From NCBI RefSeq assembly GCF_039414295.1, contig NZ_JBCITM010000009.1, positions 101,875 to 165,874 of the forward strand: a stretch of DNA of 64,000 bases. Direction: 5' to 3'. Positions within the stretch are counted from its first letter, which is position 1. The number at the start of each line of letters is the position of its first letter. Positions 35,500 to 43,636 of the stretch are shown in pieces. The notes under the pieces were generated by a model, which was not told the origin of the DNA, searched no databases, and worked only from the letters and a program-made list of their open reading frames with translations. The stretch comes from Anoxynatronum sibiricum (lineage in GTDB: Bacteria > Bacillota > Clostridia > Peptostreptococcales > Tindalliaceae). A program made the position numbers and the translations under genes.

Positions 35500-36898
35500 G
35501 GCCTTTTGTCCGCTCCCTTCGTTTTTCATCTGCCTCATCAATGGTGCCAATCATGTAAAAATCACTTTCAACATAGTCGCTGTATTCATCATTGAGAATC
35601 TTTTCGCAGCCCGTCAGGGTCTCTTCCAGTTCCACCAGTTTTCCCTTCATGCCGGTAAACTGCTCAGTGGTAAAAAAGGGCTGTGTTAAAAAGCGTTCCA
35701 ACAACCTGGCCCGATTCACAATGTTTCGGTCCTCCTGAGACAATTCTTCGATGCCCAGCATGGCGATGATGTCTTTCAGGTCTTCATAGGAAGCCAGGGT
35801 CCGTTTGATTTCCTGTGCAATGAGGTAATGCCGTTCTCCCACAATGGACTTGCTCAGCATGGTGGAAGATGATTCAAGGGGACTGATGGCCGGGTACAAC
35901 CCTTCACTGGCCCGTTTCCGCGACAGCACCACCGAAGCGGAGAGATGGGAAAAGGTGTGGGTGGCCGAGGGGTCGGTGAAATCATCTGCCGGCACATACA
36001 CCGCCTGAATGGAGGTGATGGACCCGGAGCGAGTGCTTGAAATTCGCTCCTGGAGTTCCGCCAGTTCAGTGGCCAACGTGGGCTGGTACCCCACCCGTGA
36101 TGGCATTTTGCCCATGAGACCTGACACTTCAGACCCCGCCTGAACAAACCGGAAAATATTGTCAATGAGCAGGAGAATATCCTTTTTTTCTTCATCCCGC
36201 AGGTATTCAGCCATGGTCAGCGCTGCATGACCCACCCGGAAACGAGCACCGGGGGGTTCGTTCATCTGCCCGAAAATAAGCACTGCGTTTTCGTAGACGC
36301 CGGCATCGATCATTTCCCGGTACAACTCTTCCGCTTCCCGGGAACGCTCGCCGATACCGCAAAAAACACTGTACCCTTTTGTTTTTTTAGCTGTATTGTT
36401 GATCAATTCCGTAATAAGAACGGTTTTGCCCACGCCTGCCCCGCCAAAAAGACCGGCTTTGCCGCCTTTGGCCAGGGGGGTCAACAGGTCAATCACCTTG
36501 ATTCCGGTGAGAAACAGTTCATCTGAAGGAACCCGTTTGGAAAAGGGCACCGGTTTCTGATGAATGGATCGACGGGGAACCTCAGCACCCATGGTGTCGT
36601 CTCCATCCAGCCGGTTTCCAAACAAGTCAAACATTTTTCCCAGGGTTTCTGTGCCGACGGGTACAGTGACAGGCCCCCCGGTGTCGATCACCTCGTCTCC
36701 CCGGGAGATGCCGGCGGTAAAAGTAAGGGCAATGGCTTTCACGGTGACGTCATTCACGTAGGCATTTACCTCCATGATGATCTCCTGGTTGTCACCAGTT
36801 ACCAGTTGATCGTTCATGCCTGGCAGACGGTCTTTAAAAACGACTTCAATCACACTGCCTCGTATGGATTTGATGGTTCCTACATTGCGGTCTGCCAT
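35489..36898 (-). CDS. atpD: N-ATPase beta subunit
   Basis: This 469-residue catalytic subunit is the first gene of the N-ATPase operon. The P-loop is GGAGVGKTVLITEL, the Walker B segment DILLLIDNIFRFVQAGSEVSGLMGKMPSRVGYQPTLATE spans about 240-278, and GERSREAEELYREM carries the catalytic glutamate region. In ordinary F-ATPases beta comes near the end of the operon, whereas here it leads, followed by epsilon, Q and R, which is the N-ATPase hallmark. No confident promoter is visible in the 346-base upstream gap. Confidence 0.95.
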   Translation of the reverse strand: MADRNVGTIKSIRGSVIEVVFKDRLPGMNDQLVTGDNQEIIMEVNAYVNDVTVKAIALTFTAGISRGDEVIDTGGPVTVPVGTETLGKMFDLFGNRLDGDDTMGAEVPRRSIHQKPVPFSKRVPSDELFLTGIKVIDLLTPLAKGGKAGLFGGAGVGKTVLITELINNTAKKTKGYSVFCGIGERSREAEELYREMIDAGVYENAVLIFGQMNEPPGARFRVGHAALTMAEYLRDEEKKDILLLIDNIFRFVQAGSEVSGLMGKMPSRVGYQPTLATELAELQERISSTRSGSITSIQAVYVPADDFTDPSATHTFSHLSASVVLSRKRASEGLYPAISPLESSSTMLSKSIVGERHYLIAQEIKRTLASYEDLKDIIAMLGIEELSQEDRNIVNRARLLERFLTQPFFTTEQFTGMKGKLVELEETLTGCEKILNDEYSDYVESDFYMIGTIDEADEKRRERTKGHEH

Positions 36899-37244
36899 GG
36901 AAAAACGCTCCTATTCATGTTTTTCGTATCTTTCGGTGTGCTTCATGTGAAGTATTCAATGACTAACTACCCGTTAACCCCACTCCCTAATCGAAGAAAC
37001 ACCCACCTCTGGATTCACAGCCAGAAATGGGTGCTTGCATTTAAATAATTTTGATGTGGCGTTCATTGCTCACGCATCAACGAAGCGATTTGTGGTCAAA
37101 GCGATTCGATGTTCTCAACGTTTCATTCACACTTCACTGCACAGCTGCAGTCGTCAACTGCACAGCTGGTGCAGACGGTAATAATCATGTGAGTTTGAAC
37201 AGGCTGGTTCAAATCAAACTCATTGATGCTTTTCTGCCTTACAG
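36899..37244. other. Intergenic region between the BCCT and N-ATPase operons
   Basis: No gene is visible. It holds a terminator-like hairpin (36996-37036), a pair of CTGCACAGCTG palindromes around 37138-37176, and a nested hairpin (TTTGAAC/GTTCAAA, about 37196-37222) just after the transporter stop. A promoter for atpD must lie here but is not clearly recognisable. Confidence 0.5.
36996..37036 (-). terminator. Probable terminator of the grdI-grdH-BCCT operon
   Basis: On the minus strand AAGCACCCA pairs with TGGGTGTTT, enclosing TCTGG/CCAGA, followed by TTTCTTC. The T-run is imperfect. Confidence 0.6.
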
Positions 37245-38792
37245 CTATTCTGCTGTTTGAGGCTCACCTTTAGCCATCACTTTTTCCGGTTCCGAAATGA
37301 CCGGTGCTCCTGTCACCATGAGGTCATCTTCCTTTAGGGCTTTCAGCATGGAATAGCAGGCCGCCAGCATCACAAAGCAGAAGGGGAAGGCCGCTGCAAT
37401 GGAGGCAATTTGCAGGGTTGCCAGACCGCCGGCTACCATAAGGGACACAGCTACACCCGACATCACCAGCCCCCAGAGAATTTTCTTGCTGTTGGAGGGG
37501 TTTAGATCTCCACCGGAGCTGAACATACCCAGTACAAAGGTGGCAGAGTTGGCGGAGGTGATAAAGAAGGTACCCAGCAGGAAGGTGGCCACCAGTGAAA
37601 CGATGGTTCCCAAGGGGTAGTTGCTCAGCACCACAAAGAGGGCGGTTTCTGTCACTGCTGCTGCTTCTGTGGCAATTTCCAGTCCCAGATTCAGACCCAT
37701 GCCGCCAAACACAGCAAACCAGACAAAGGAGCCCAGGGCCGGTGCCACGATGACACCGAGAACAAATTCACGGATGGTACGGCCCTTGGAAATCCGGGCA
37801 ATAAAAGTGCCGACAAACGGTGCCCAGGCAATCCACCAAGCCCAGTAAAAGACAGTCCACCAACCGATCCAGGTGTTATCGCCAAAGGGATTCAAGAAAA
37901 AGCTGTCGTTGAGAAATCCGCTGAGGTACCGGCCAAAGCCGCCCACCAGGGTGTTGATGATGGCCACGGTTGGTCCGACAATGATGGCCAGCACCAACAT
38001 GAGGATGGCGGCCTTCAGGTTAATGTCCCCCAACAGGGCAATGCCTTTTTCAATTCCAGCCACGGCTGTCCAGATAAAAATCACCGTCACCACGGCCACG
38101 ATGATGATTTGAACCGTCAGGGTGTTGGGAATGCCAAACATGAAGTTCAGTCCGCCGTTAATCTGCATGGCTCCCAGCCCGAGAGAGGTGGCCACGCCTG
38201 CCACAGTGGCAAAGATGGCCAGAATATCAATGGTTTTGCCAATGGGACCCTGCACACCCTTTTCGCCAATGAGGGGGGTGAAGATGCTGCTGATGAGCCC
38301 TGGCGCACCTTTTCGGTACTGGAAATATCCCAGTGCCATGGCCAGCACCGCATAGTTGGCCCAGGGATGGAATCCCCAGTGAAGGAAGGAAATGCGCATG
38401 GCAAAGTTAGCTGCCTCAGAGGTTCCCGCTTCTACCCCGATGGGAGAAATGAAATGATTCAGAGGCTCTGCCGCTCCCCAGAAAACCAGGCCGATGCCCA
38501 TACCGGCACCAAAGAGCATGGCAAACCAGGAAGCTGTTGAAAATTCAGGTTTGGAATCATCCGGCCCCAGTTTGATGGCCCCATATTTACTGAAGGCCAG
38601 GTACACACTGAAGAGCACAAAGACAAACATGGAAATCATGTACAGCCAGCTGAAATTGTTCACCAGGAAGTTAAACGTGCCGTTGGCCACGTTTCCGAAA
38701 TTGCCGGGGGCAAAAATACCCCAGGCCACAATGGCCAGTGAAATGACAAGGGAAATAATGAAGACGTCGTTGGAACCTTTTTTACCGTTCAT
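37245..38792 (-). CDS. opuD: BCCT-family glycine betaine transporter
   Basis: This 515-residue carrier has twelve predicted membrane helices and the BCCT signatures GAGMGIGLVFWGAAEP (about 91-106) and FYWAWWIAWAPFVGTFIARISKGRT (about 311-335). The GMGIG motif with glycine rather than aspartate in the last variable place is typical of Na+-coupled betaine carriers. AAAGGAG precedes the ATG. It is the last gene after grdI and grdH on the same strand, which strongly suggests that it feeds betaine to that reductase rather than acting only in osmoprotection. Choline or sarcosine uptake cannot be excluded. Confidence 0.88.
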   Translation of the reverse strand: MNGKKGSNDVFIISLVISLAIVAWGIFAPGNFGNVANGTFNFLVNNFSWLYMISMFVFVLFSVYLAFSKYGAIKLGPDDSKPEFSTASWFAMLFGAGMGIGLVFWGAAEPLNHFISPIGVEAGTSEAANFAMRISFLHWGFHPWANYAVLAMALGYFQYRKGAPGLISSIFTPLIGEKGVQGPIGKTIDILAIFATVAGVATSLGLGAMQINGGLNFMFGIPNTLTVQIIIVAVVTVIFIWTAVAGIEKGIALLGDINLKAAILMLVLAIIVGPTVAIINTLVGGFGRYLSGFLNDSFFLNPFGDNTWIGWWTVFYWAWWIAWAPFVGTFIARISKGRTIREFVLGVIVAPALGSFVWFAVFGGMGLNLGLEIATEAAAVTETALFVVLSNYPLGTIVSLVATFLLGTFFITSANSATFVLGMFSSGGDLNPSNSKKILWGLVMSGVAVSLMVAGGLATLQIASIAAAFPFCFVMLAACYSMLKALKEDDLMVTGAPVISEPEKVMAKGEPQTAE

Positions 38793-38846
38793 TGAGCAGA
38801 CACTCCTTTACACACAGATTCAACCGAGCCGTTAATCAGAAGTACA

Positions 38847-38894
38847 TTGACCCGGCAGCGGGTTAATGCTGGGTTCAGCCGCTGCCGCAGTCAA
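38847..38894 (-). other. Strong intercistronic hairpin between grdH and the BCCT gene
   Basis: GGCAGCGG pairs with CCGCTGCC and the outer TTGAC with GTCAA, giving 13 pairs around a 17-base loop. There is no T-run, so it is more likely an mRNA-stability or processing element than a terminator. Confidence 0.55.
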
Positions 38895-38920
38895 TGGCCA
38901 GGGAGCAACACCCCGCTGGT

Positions 38921-40246
38921 TTAAATCTTGGTTTTAAAAAGGGTTGGCTCGCTGATTTCAGCGGTTAAAGCGTCCAGGGCGACGCCCACCCGGTGGTAAC
39001 GGAGTTTGTACTGCTCTTCTTTTGGTGTGGCAGGGTCTCCCAGGGGATAGGGAATGGAGATGGTGGGAACCATTTTATTCACGCCCACACTCTTGGCAAC
39101 GGGAATCAGGTTGGCCATGAGCACAATGGGAATGCCTGCTTTTTCAATTTCTCTTAGCATCGTTGCACCGCAACGAGTACAAGTGCCTCAGGTGGCTACA
39201 AGGAGCACGCCGTCAACGCCGGACTCCTTCAGTTCTGCCGCAATTTCACGCCCCATACGGGCCGCTTCTTTTTGGGTGGTGCCGGTGCCCACAGTGGAGT
39301 AGAAATAATGGAACATTTTCTTGATTTTGCCTTCTTTTTCATACTGGCGCATGGCGTCCAGGGGAACAATGACATCCGGGTCGGCATTGGCCGCCATGGG
39401 GTCAAAGCCTGCGTGAATGGTCTGGTATTCGCCAGCCTTCAGATCGTCCATGCCGGAAACATCATACTTGCCCCACTTGGTGGCAGAGGCCGACTGGATG
39501 CGGTCGGGGTTGCCGACAGGCACAATGCCGCCGGAGGTGACAATGGCAATGGTGGCTTCCGACAGCTTGTCAGGAGCAACCGGTGATGCCACGGGAACCA
39601 GGTCGGTGATTGGCACCGGCAGTTCTGTTTCATAAGGCTCCCCATTGATCTTCTTCAGCAACATGTCAATGACACGCTCAGTGGCAGGCACCGGCGGGTT
39701 GAGGAAGTACTGCTTCCGTTTACCCCGTCCAAAATAGCCTTCTTCTTTGGCTGAAGTGATTTCTTCTCCCCGGGCCAGCTTTTGGGCAAACTGTGCCATG
39801 GCCTTCAGGTCATTTCTCATGGCAGCCGCACTGGCACCACCTCTGAAAATGAACATGTCTTTACGGAACATTTCTACGCCGGGATTTTCTTCATCCATGG
39901 AGGTAATCACCACAGCGTCGGGAAACATTTGCTGCACGGCACGTCCTGCATGACCGCAGGCTGCCCCGTAACGCCCGGCACGAAAGGCCGGACCGGCAAA
40001 GAAAAAGTCTACTTCTTTATCTTTCAGGAAATCCTTGATCATGTCAATGGCTTCTTCCTGACGGGAACCCATGAAGTTATCGCCGCAGATAATGGTATGG
40101 GTGACTTGAATGTCATCACCCAGCTGTTTGTCCAGCTCCATGGCAGGCCCCACAAGGCCTTCCCGGATTTCAGGAGTGTGGTCGGCCATGTCTTCGCCGC
40201 CCACCTGGCCGAAAAACTGATTCAGGTATAAAATCGCTTTTTTCAC
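38921..40246 (-). CDS. grdH: Betaine reductase component B, selenocysteine-containing subunit
   Basis: This 441-residue selenoprotein is the substrate-activating subunit of a component B. The frame is interrupted by a TGA at 39190-39188 (codon 353) in the context T-Sec-GTCTRCGAT, exactly as in glycine reductase GrdB, and continues uninterrupted afterwards to 38921. A selenocysteine-insertion hairpin follows the TGA. The protein starts KKAILYLNQFFGQVGGE, paralleling GrdB. The GTG at 40246 is chosen because AGGAGG lies ten bases upstream; the GTG at 40255 abuts the ribosome-binding site. Betaine rather than sarcosine is inferred from the neighbouring BCCT transporter. Confidence 0.85.
39160..39176 (-). 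promoter_or_regulatory. Selenocysteine insertion element (SECIS) of grdH
   Basis: A perfect seven-pair stem TCGTTGC/GCAACGA with a three-base GGT loop begins 11 bases after the TGA on the mRNA. Its position and sequence are almost the same as in grdB. Confidence 0.75.
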
Positions 40247-40260
40247 TGTTGACACACCTC

Positions 40261-41586
40261 CTAATACTCAACCATTGTCTTGGTGGACCAGCCAACAATC
40301 TGGTCACCGCAGAACATGGCGTTGTTTTCCATGATAATGGATCCGTCTTCCCGTACCGAAGCTCCCAGAATGGCGTCGTTATCCCAGCCGCCGGAGAGAC
40401 CGTCACGGGCCAGGGATTCCAGTTCGCCAATGACCACTGGCATGGGGGGCAGCTCAATAAGCTCTGACACATTGCCTGTGGAAACCATGGCAGTGGCCAG
40501 GGCATCCATGGAAACCAGGGGCTGTGACGCGCCGTCGCGGCCGGTGCACTCATTGGACAGGCCTACGGTTTTGATGCCGGCTTTTTCCAGAGCCACCAGG
40601 CAGCCGGTGTAGTCGGCATCCGGGTTGCCGTAGCCTTCTTCAGCCACAACCGCCGCATCGGCTCCCAGATTCTTGGCCATGGAAGCCACAAAGAGCATGG
40701 CCCGTTCTTTTTGTTCCAGTGCCACATTCAGGTTGGACATGATCACACCCAAAAAGTTGATGGTTTTGCCATGTTCCTGATAAAGGCGTTTGATCATGGG
40801 GTAATTCTGGAAGTCATAAGTGGCCCATTTGGAGGAGCAGGGCATGAAGGAGCCGGAAATGATGCAGCCGTCCAGCACTTCATTGGGATGCATGAAGGTG
40901 GGCAGCATCCGATTGGCATCCCAGCCATACACCAGATCGTTGTAGCCCAGTTCTTCCATTTGTGACTGGGGTTGAAGCACCATCACCACCTTGGGCAGTT
41001 GGTTCTCGCCCTCCGTGCGTTTGGTTACCGGTGCCAACTCAAAAGTTTCCACTTCTTCAGGGGTCTGGTCAGCCACGGTTTTACCCAGGTATTCCGCCAG
41101 TTTCATGCCAGCCCACCGCAGGGCACGGTTTTTCTTCTGCTGCTCCCGCTGTTCAAGCACTTCATTGGTATCAGCCACCAGGCAGACATTCATCAACTGG
41201 GAGAAGTAGCTGTATTTGGCACCTTCGCCCCCCATGTCAATCAGTCCGTCCTGAAAACCGCCCCAGTGTTTGCCCACTGCCAGCACACTCATGTTTTTCA
41301 GTGCCAGGGTGCGGCCGTTGCCAGCCTGCATCAGATCGCCGGTGACACCGGGAAACACAGGCCCGCCGCCCACCCGGTAACGGGGCTCGATGGCTTCTTT
41401 CACCGGAACAATGCGCACCATGTCGCCAGGCTTCACAATCACCAGGTCTGCTTCTGTGATCCGCTCATCTTCCCGCACCATTTCCAGCGCTTCTTCCTTG
41501 TTAATGGTCAGCACCCCGTCTGCAAACCGGGTTTCACTGCCAAAAACAATGTCCTTGACGTAAAAATGTCCCAATTCCAGTTTCAT
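40261..41586 (-). CDS. grdI: Betaine reductase component B, proprotein of alpha/beta subunits
   Basis: This 441-residue protein is homologous along its length to GrdE (MKLELGHFYVKDIVFG, EPRYRVGGGPVFPG, GRTLALKNMSV, GRDGASQPLVSMDA). Proteins of this group are cleaved to two subunits, one carrying a pyruvoyl group made from a cysteine. In this copy the stretch aligned with the cleavage site reads SGSFMPCSSK, so the NC pair of GrdE is missing and the nearest cysteine is Cys250. The start is the ATG at 41586, ten bases after AAGGAG. It is followed by grdH and a BCCT carrier, hence the betaine assignment over sarcosine (GrdG). Confidence 0.8.
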   Translation of the reverse strand: MKLELGHFYVKDIVFGSETRFADGVLTINKEEALEMVREDERITEADLVIVKPGDMVRIVPVKEAIEPRYRVGGGPVFPGVTGDLMQAGNGRTLALKNMSVLAVGKHWGGFQDGLIDMGGEGAKYSYFSQLMNVCLVADTNEVLEQREQQKKNRALRWAGMKLAEYLGKTVADQTPEEVETFELAPVTKRTEGENQLPKVVMVLQPQSQMEELGYNDLVYGWDANRMLPTFMHPNEVLDGCIISGSFMPCSSKWATYDFQNYPMIKRLYQEHGKTINFLGVIMSNLNVALEQKERAMLFVASMAKNLGADAAVVAEEGYGNPDADYTGCLVALEKAGIKTVGLSNECTGRDGASQPLVSMDALATAMVSTGNVSELIELPPMPVVIGELESLARDGLSGGWDNDAILGASVREDGSIIMENNAMFCGDQIVGWSTKTMVEY

Positions 41587-41639
41587 TGACTTGACACTCC
41601 TTCCTTCCGTGAAAACGTTTCGTTTCTCACTTTGATAAA

Positions 41640-41695
41640 AGAATATCATAACCGTATTGATTTTGTAAATACGTTTATTGGATAATCTTGATTAT
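41640..41695 (-). promoter_or_regulatory. Promoter and dyad elements upstream of grdI
   Basis: On the minus strand TTTACA (41669-41664) and TATTCT (41645-41640) are 18 bases apart. An inverted repeat CGTATT/AATACG (41653-41673) covers the -35 and spacer, and a second near-palindrome ATAATCTTGATTAT lies at 41682-41695. Both are candidates for the divergently encoded TetR regulator. Confidence 0.5.
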
Positions 41696-41897
41696 TTTTA
41701 CAAATTTTTCCGTCGATTTCTTTCATCACTTGCAAACAGCTGCTTCTTATTCTTCCCGCAAGTTTTCGAGAACTTCTCATTTCTTGATTTTTTATCGGAA
41801 CATCATGATTATCCCTTTCTCTCTCTTTCTTGCTTCTTGCAGAATCTGTTGATATAATGAATCAACACTGAACAAGAAACGCACACTAAATGAAAAC

Positions 41898-42593
41898 GTG
41901 GTGAATAATGTGATTCGACCTGATAAAAAAACGATACAGAAACGCCGCATCATGAGCTATTTCATTGAAGCCGCCACCCAAATCATTGACGAGGAAGGCA
42001 TCGATGCCGTCACTATCCGAAAGGTCGCCGACATCGCCGGGTATAACAGTGCCACCCTGTATAATTATTTCGACAACCTGGACCACCTCATCTTTTTTGC
42101 ATTGCTCAAGCACTTTAAAATTTATGTGATTCATCTCAGTGATTTCATTAAGGACGCTGATAATGCGCTGAAAAAGTATTTTCTCATCTGGGAGTTCTTC
42201 TGCTACCATTCCTTCCAGGATCCACGGGTTTATCACACCCTCTTTTTCAAGCAGTTCAACCAACCCCTGCGAGACATGATGCAGGAGTACTACGCCCTCT
42301 TCCCCGAAGAACTGGAAGATCTGCCGGAAGAACTGGAGCCCATGCTGTTGAACCAGGATCTGACGCTTCGCAACCTGGCCCTGCTCCAAAACTGCGTCAG
42401 GGAAGGCTATTTAAAAGAAGACGATTTGGAAGAACTGAACGAAATGACCCTGCTCATTTATGAAAGCATGCTGCAGCATCTTCTCACCGAACGGGTGGAG
42501 TACACCCCCAAGGAAGCCACCCGGCGCACACTGAAGTACATTCGCATGGCCATGAAAGTATTCAATCACTGCGCAGATACCCTCGACCAGTAA
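41898..42593 (+). CDS. TetR-family regulator between the two reductase loci
   Basis: This 231-residue protein has a TetR helix-turn-helix at about residues 40-62 (VTIRKVADIAGYNSATLYNYF) and a long helical regulatory domain rich in acidic and aromatic residues. The start is uncertain: GTG codons at 41898, 41901 and 41910 are all in frame with no strong ribosome-binding site. It is transcribed divergently from grdI-grdH-BCCT and just upstream of the glycine riboswitch and grdX, so a role in choosing between betaine and glycine reduction is plausible. No operator is proven. Confidence 0.82.
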   Translation: MVNNVIRPDKKTIQKRRIMSYFIEAATQIIDEEGIDAVTIRKVADIAGYNSATLYNYFDNLDHLIFFALLKHFKIYVIHLSDFIKDADNALKKYFLIWEFFCYHSFQDPRVYHTLFFKQFNQPLRDMMQEYYALFPEELEDLPEELEPMLLNQDLTLRNLALLQNCVREGYLKEDDLEELNEMTLLIYESMLQHLLTERVEYTPKEATRRTLKYIRMAMKVFNHCADTLDQ

Positions 42594-42678
42594 CCGTCTC
42601 CTGTCAACAGCTTCATCTGGCTATTTACTTTATGTTGGCTTCTTTTGATATTTTTTTGACAAATTGTTTTATTTGCTA

Positions 42679-42707
42679 TTGTCTTTCATAGAAAAACATA
42701 ATATAAT
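42679..42707 (+). promoter_or_regulatory. Promoter of the glycine riboswitch and grdX-grdE-grdB
   Basis: TTGTCT (42679-42684) and TATAAT (42702-42707) are 17 bases apart. The -35 is imperfect. A second TTGACA at 42656 has no matching -10. Confidence 0.65.
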
Positions 42708-42770
42708 GATAACGAAAAGACATCATTCAACCTTACCTGGTTAACAACTTCATCAAAAGCTGGATGACGT

Positions 42771-42948
42771 ATGCGGGAGAGAGTCCGTTCAGGGCCGCCG
42801 AAGGTAAAAGCTAACTTCATAAAAGAGTTAGTGAATTTCTCAGGCAAAAGGACCGTATATCGACAGCGCTCTGGAAAGCGCAAGCACCGAAGGAGCAAGT
42901 CCTGGCAGCAGCATCGCCAGGAAGAACCTCTCAGGTCCCACAACAGAG
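42771..42948 (+). promoter_or_regulatory. Tandem glycine riboswitch
   Basis: Two adjacent glycine aptamers are present. Aptamer 1 (about 42771-42858) shows GCGGGAGAG, GCCGCCGAAGG and TTTCTCAGGCAAAAGGACC. Aptamer 2 (about 42860-42948) shows GACAGCGCTCTGG, GCACCGAAGGAGCAA, CTCTCAGGTCCC and ACAGAG. This is the classic co-operative arrangement upstream of glycine-degrading genes. The last stem strand ACAGAG is also the 5' arm of the terminator that follows, so glycine binding should prevent termination and turn on the reductase genes. Confidence 0.93.
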
Positions 42949-42989
42949 ATCAACATGACAGCTGTGTTCATGATTGACTCTGTTTTTTT
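42943..42989 (+). terminator. Riboswitch expression-platform terminator
   Basis: ACAGAG (42943-42948) pairs with CTCTGT (42978-42983), with inner pairs TCAA/TTGA and CATGA/TCATG, followed by seven T residues. It competes with the P1 stem of aptamer 2. Confidence 0.88.
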
Positions 42990-43107
42990 GTGTTCCCGTT
43001 TTTTTGACAAGGGGTTGAATGATGGCTGCTCAGGACGCAATGTGGTGGTGTGAATGAATGGCTGGATGGTTGAATAGCTGATGACTGATGTTAAAGGAGG
43101 GAGTGCC

Positions 43108-43530
43108 ATGATGGTCGTCACCAATAATCCCCTGGTACGAGAACGTTTGCCTGAAGAAATGAACCTTCTGTGGGTGGATGGCGGCTATGAAGATGTGATT
43201 GTGGCCGTTCGCAACCGGGTACACCGGGGTCACCGGCTTCTCACACACCCCCTTGCAGGGAGTGTGAAACCCTATGAAACCCCTTACCGAACCATCTTTC
43301 TCTCTGATGAGGCCACCGACTTGCATCATCCGTCACTCAGTGTGCTGGAGCAGGCCATGGCATTGCTCAACGCTTTTAAAGGAAAGACAGGCGGTCTCAA
43401 TTCATTGCGCACCTACCGGGATGAGCATCTGCCCGACCTGCAGCTGGTGGATTACGGTTTAGTTGAAACAGTGATTCAGCAGCAACCCACCATGCATCAG
43501 ACACTTGATCAGTTACTGCAGGAAGAGTGA
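43108..43530 (+). CDS. grdX: GrdX protein
   Basis: This 140-residue protein matches GrdX, the small protein usually encoded first in glycine reductase operons; its function is unknown. Recognisable stretches are VVTNNPLVRERL at the N-terminus and RNRVHRGHRLLTHPLAGSVKP in the middle. The ATG at 43108 is seven bases after AAGGAGG. It lies immediately behind the glycine riboswitch and about 100 bases before grdE. Confidence 0.88.
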   Translation: MMVVTNNPLVRERLPEEMNLLWVDGGYEDVIVAVRNRVHRGHRLLTHPLAGSVKPYETPYRTIFLSDEATDLHHPSLSVLEQAMALLNAFKGKTGGLNSLRTYRDEHLPDLQLVDYGLVETVIQQQPTMHQTLDQLLQEE

Positions 43531-43636
43531 TGAAAGCTGTCAGGAAGCACCAGGAAACAGCATGAAAACAGGCAGAAAACGAAGAAAGTCTCACGAATCA
43601 TCAACGAAAGAGGAATGAAGAAAGGGGAGAAACAGT

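Noticed and set aside
37190..37225. tRNA-like GTTCAAATC sequence
   Set aside because: No acceptor or anticodon arms can be drawn; it is part of a nested hairpin after the BCCT gene.
38921..39160. Separate small protein downstream of grdH
   Set aside because: It is the C-terminal part of the same selenoprotein after the in-frame TGA, as shown by the T-Sec-GTCTRCGAT context.
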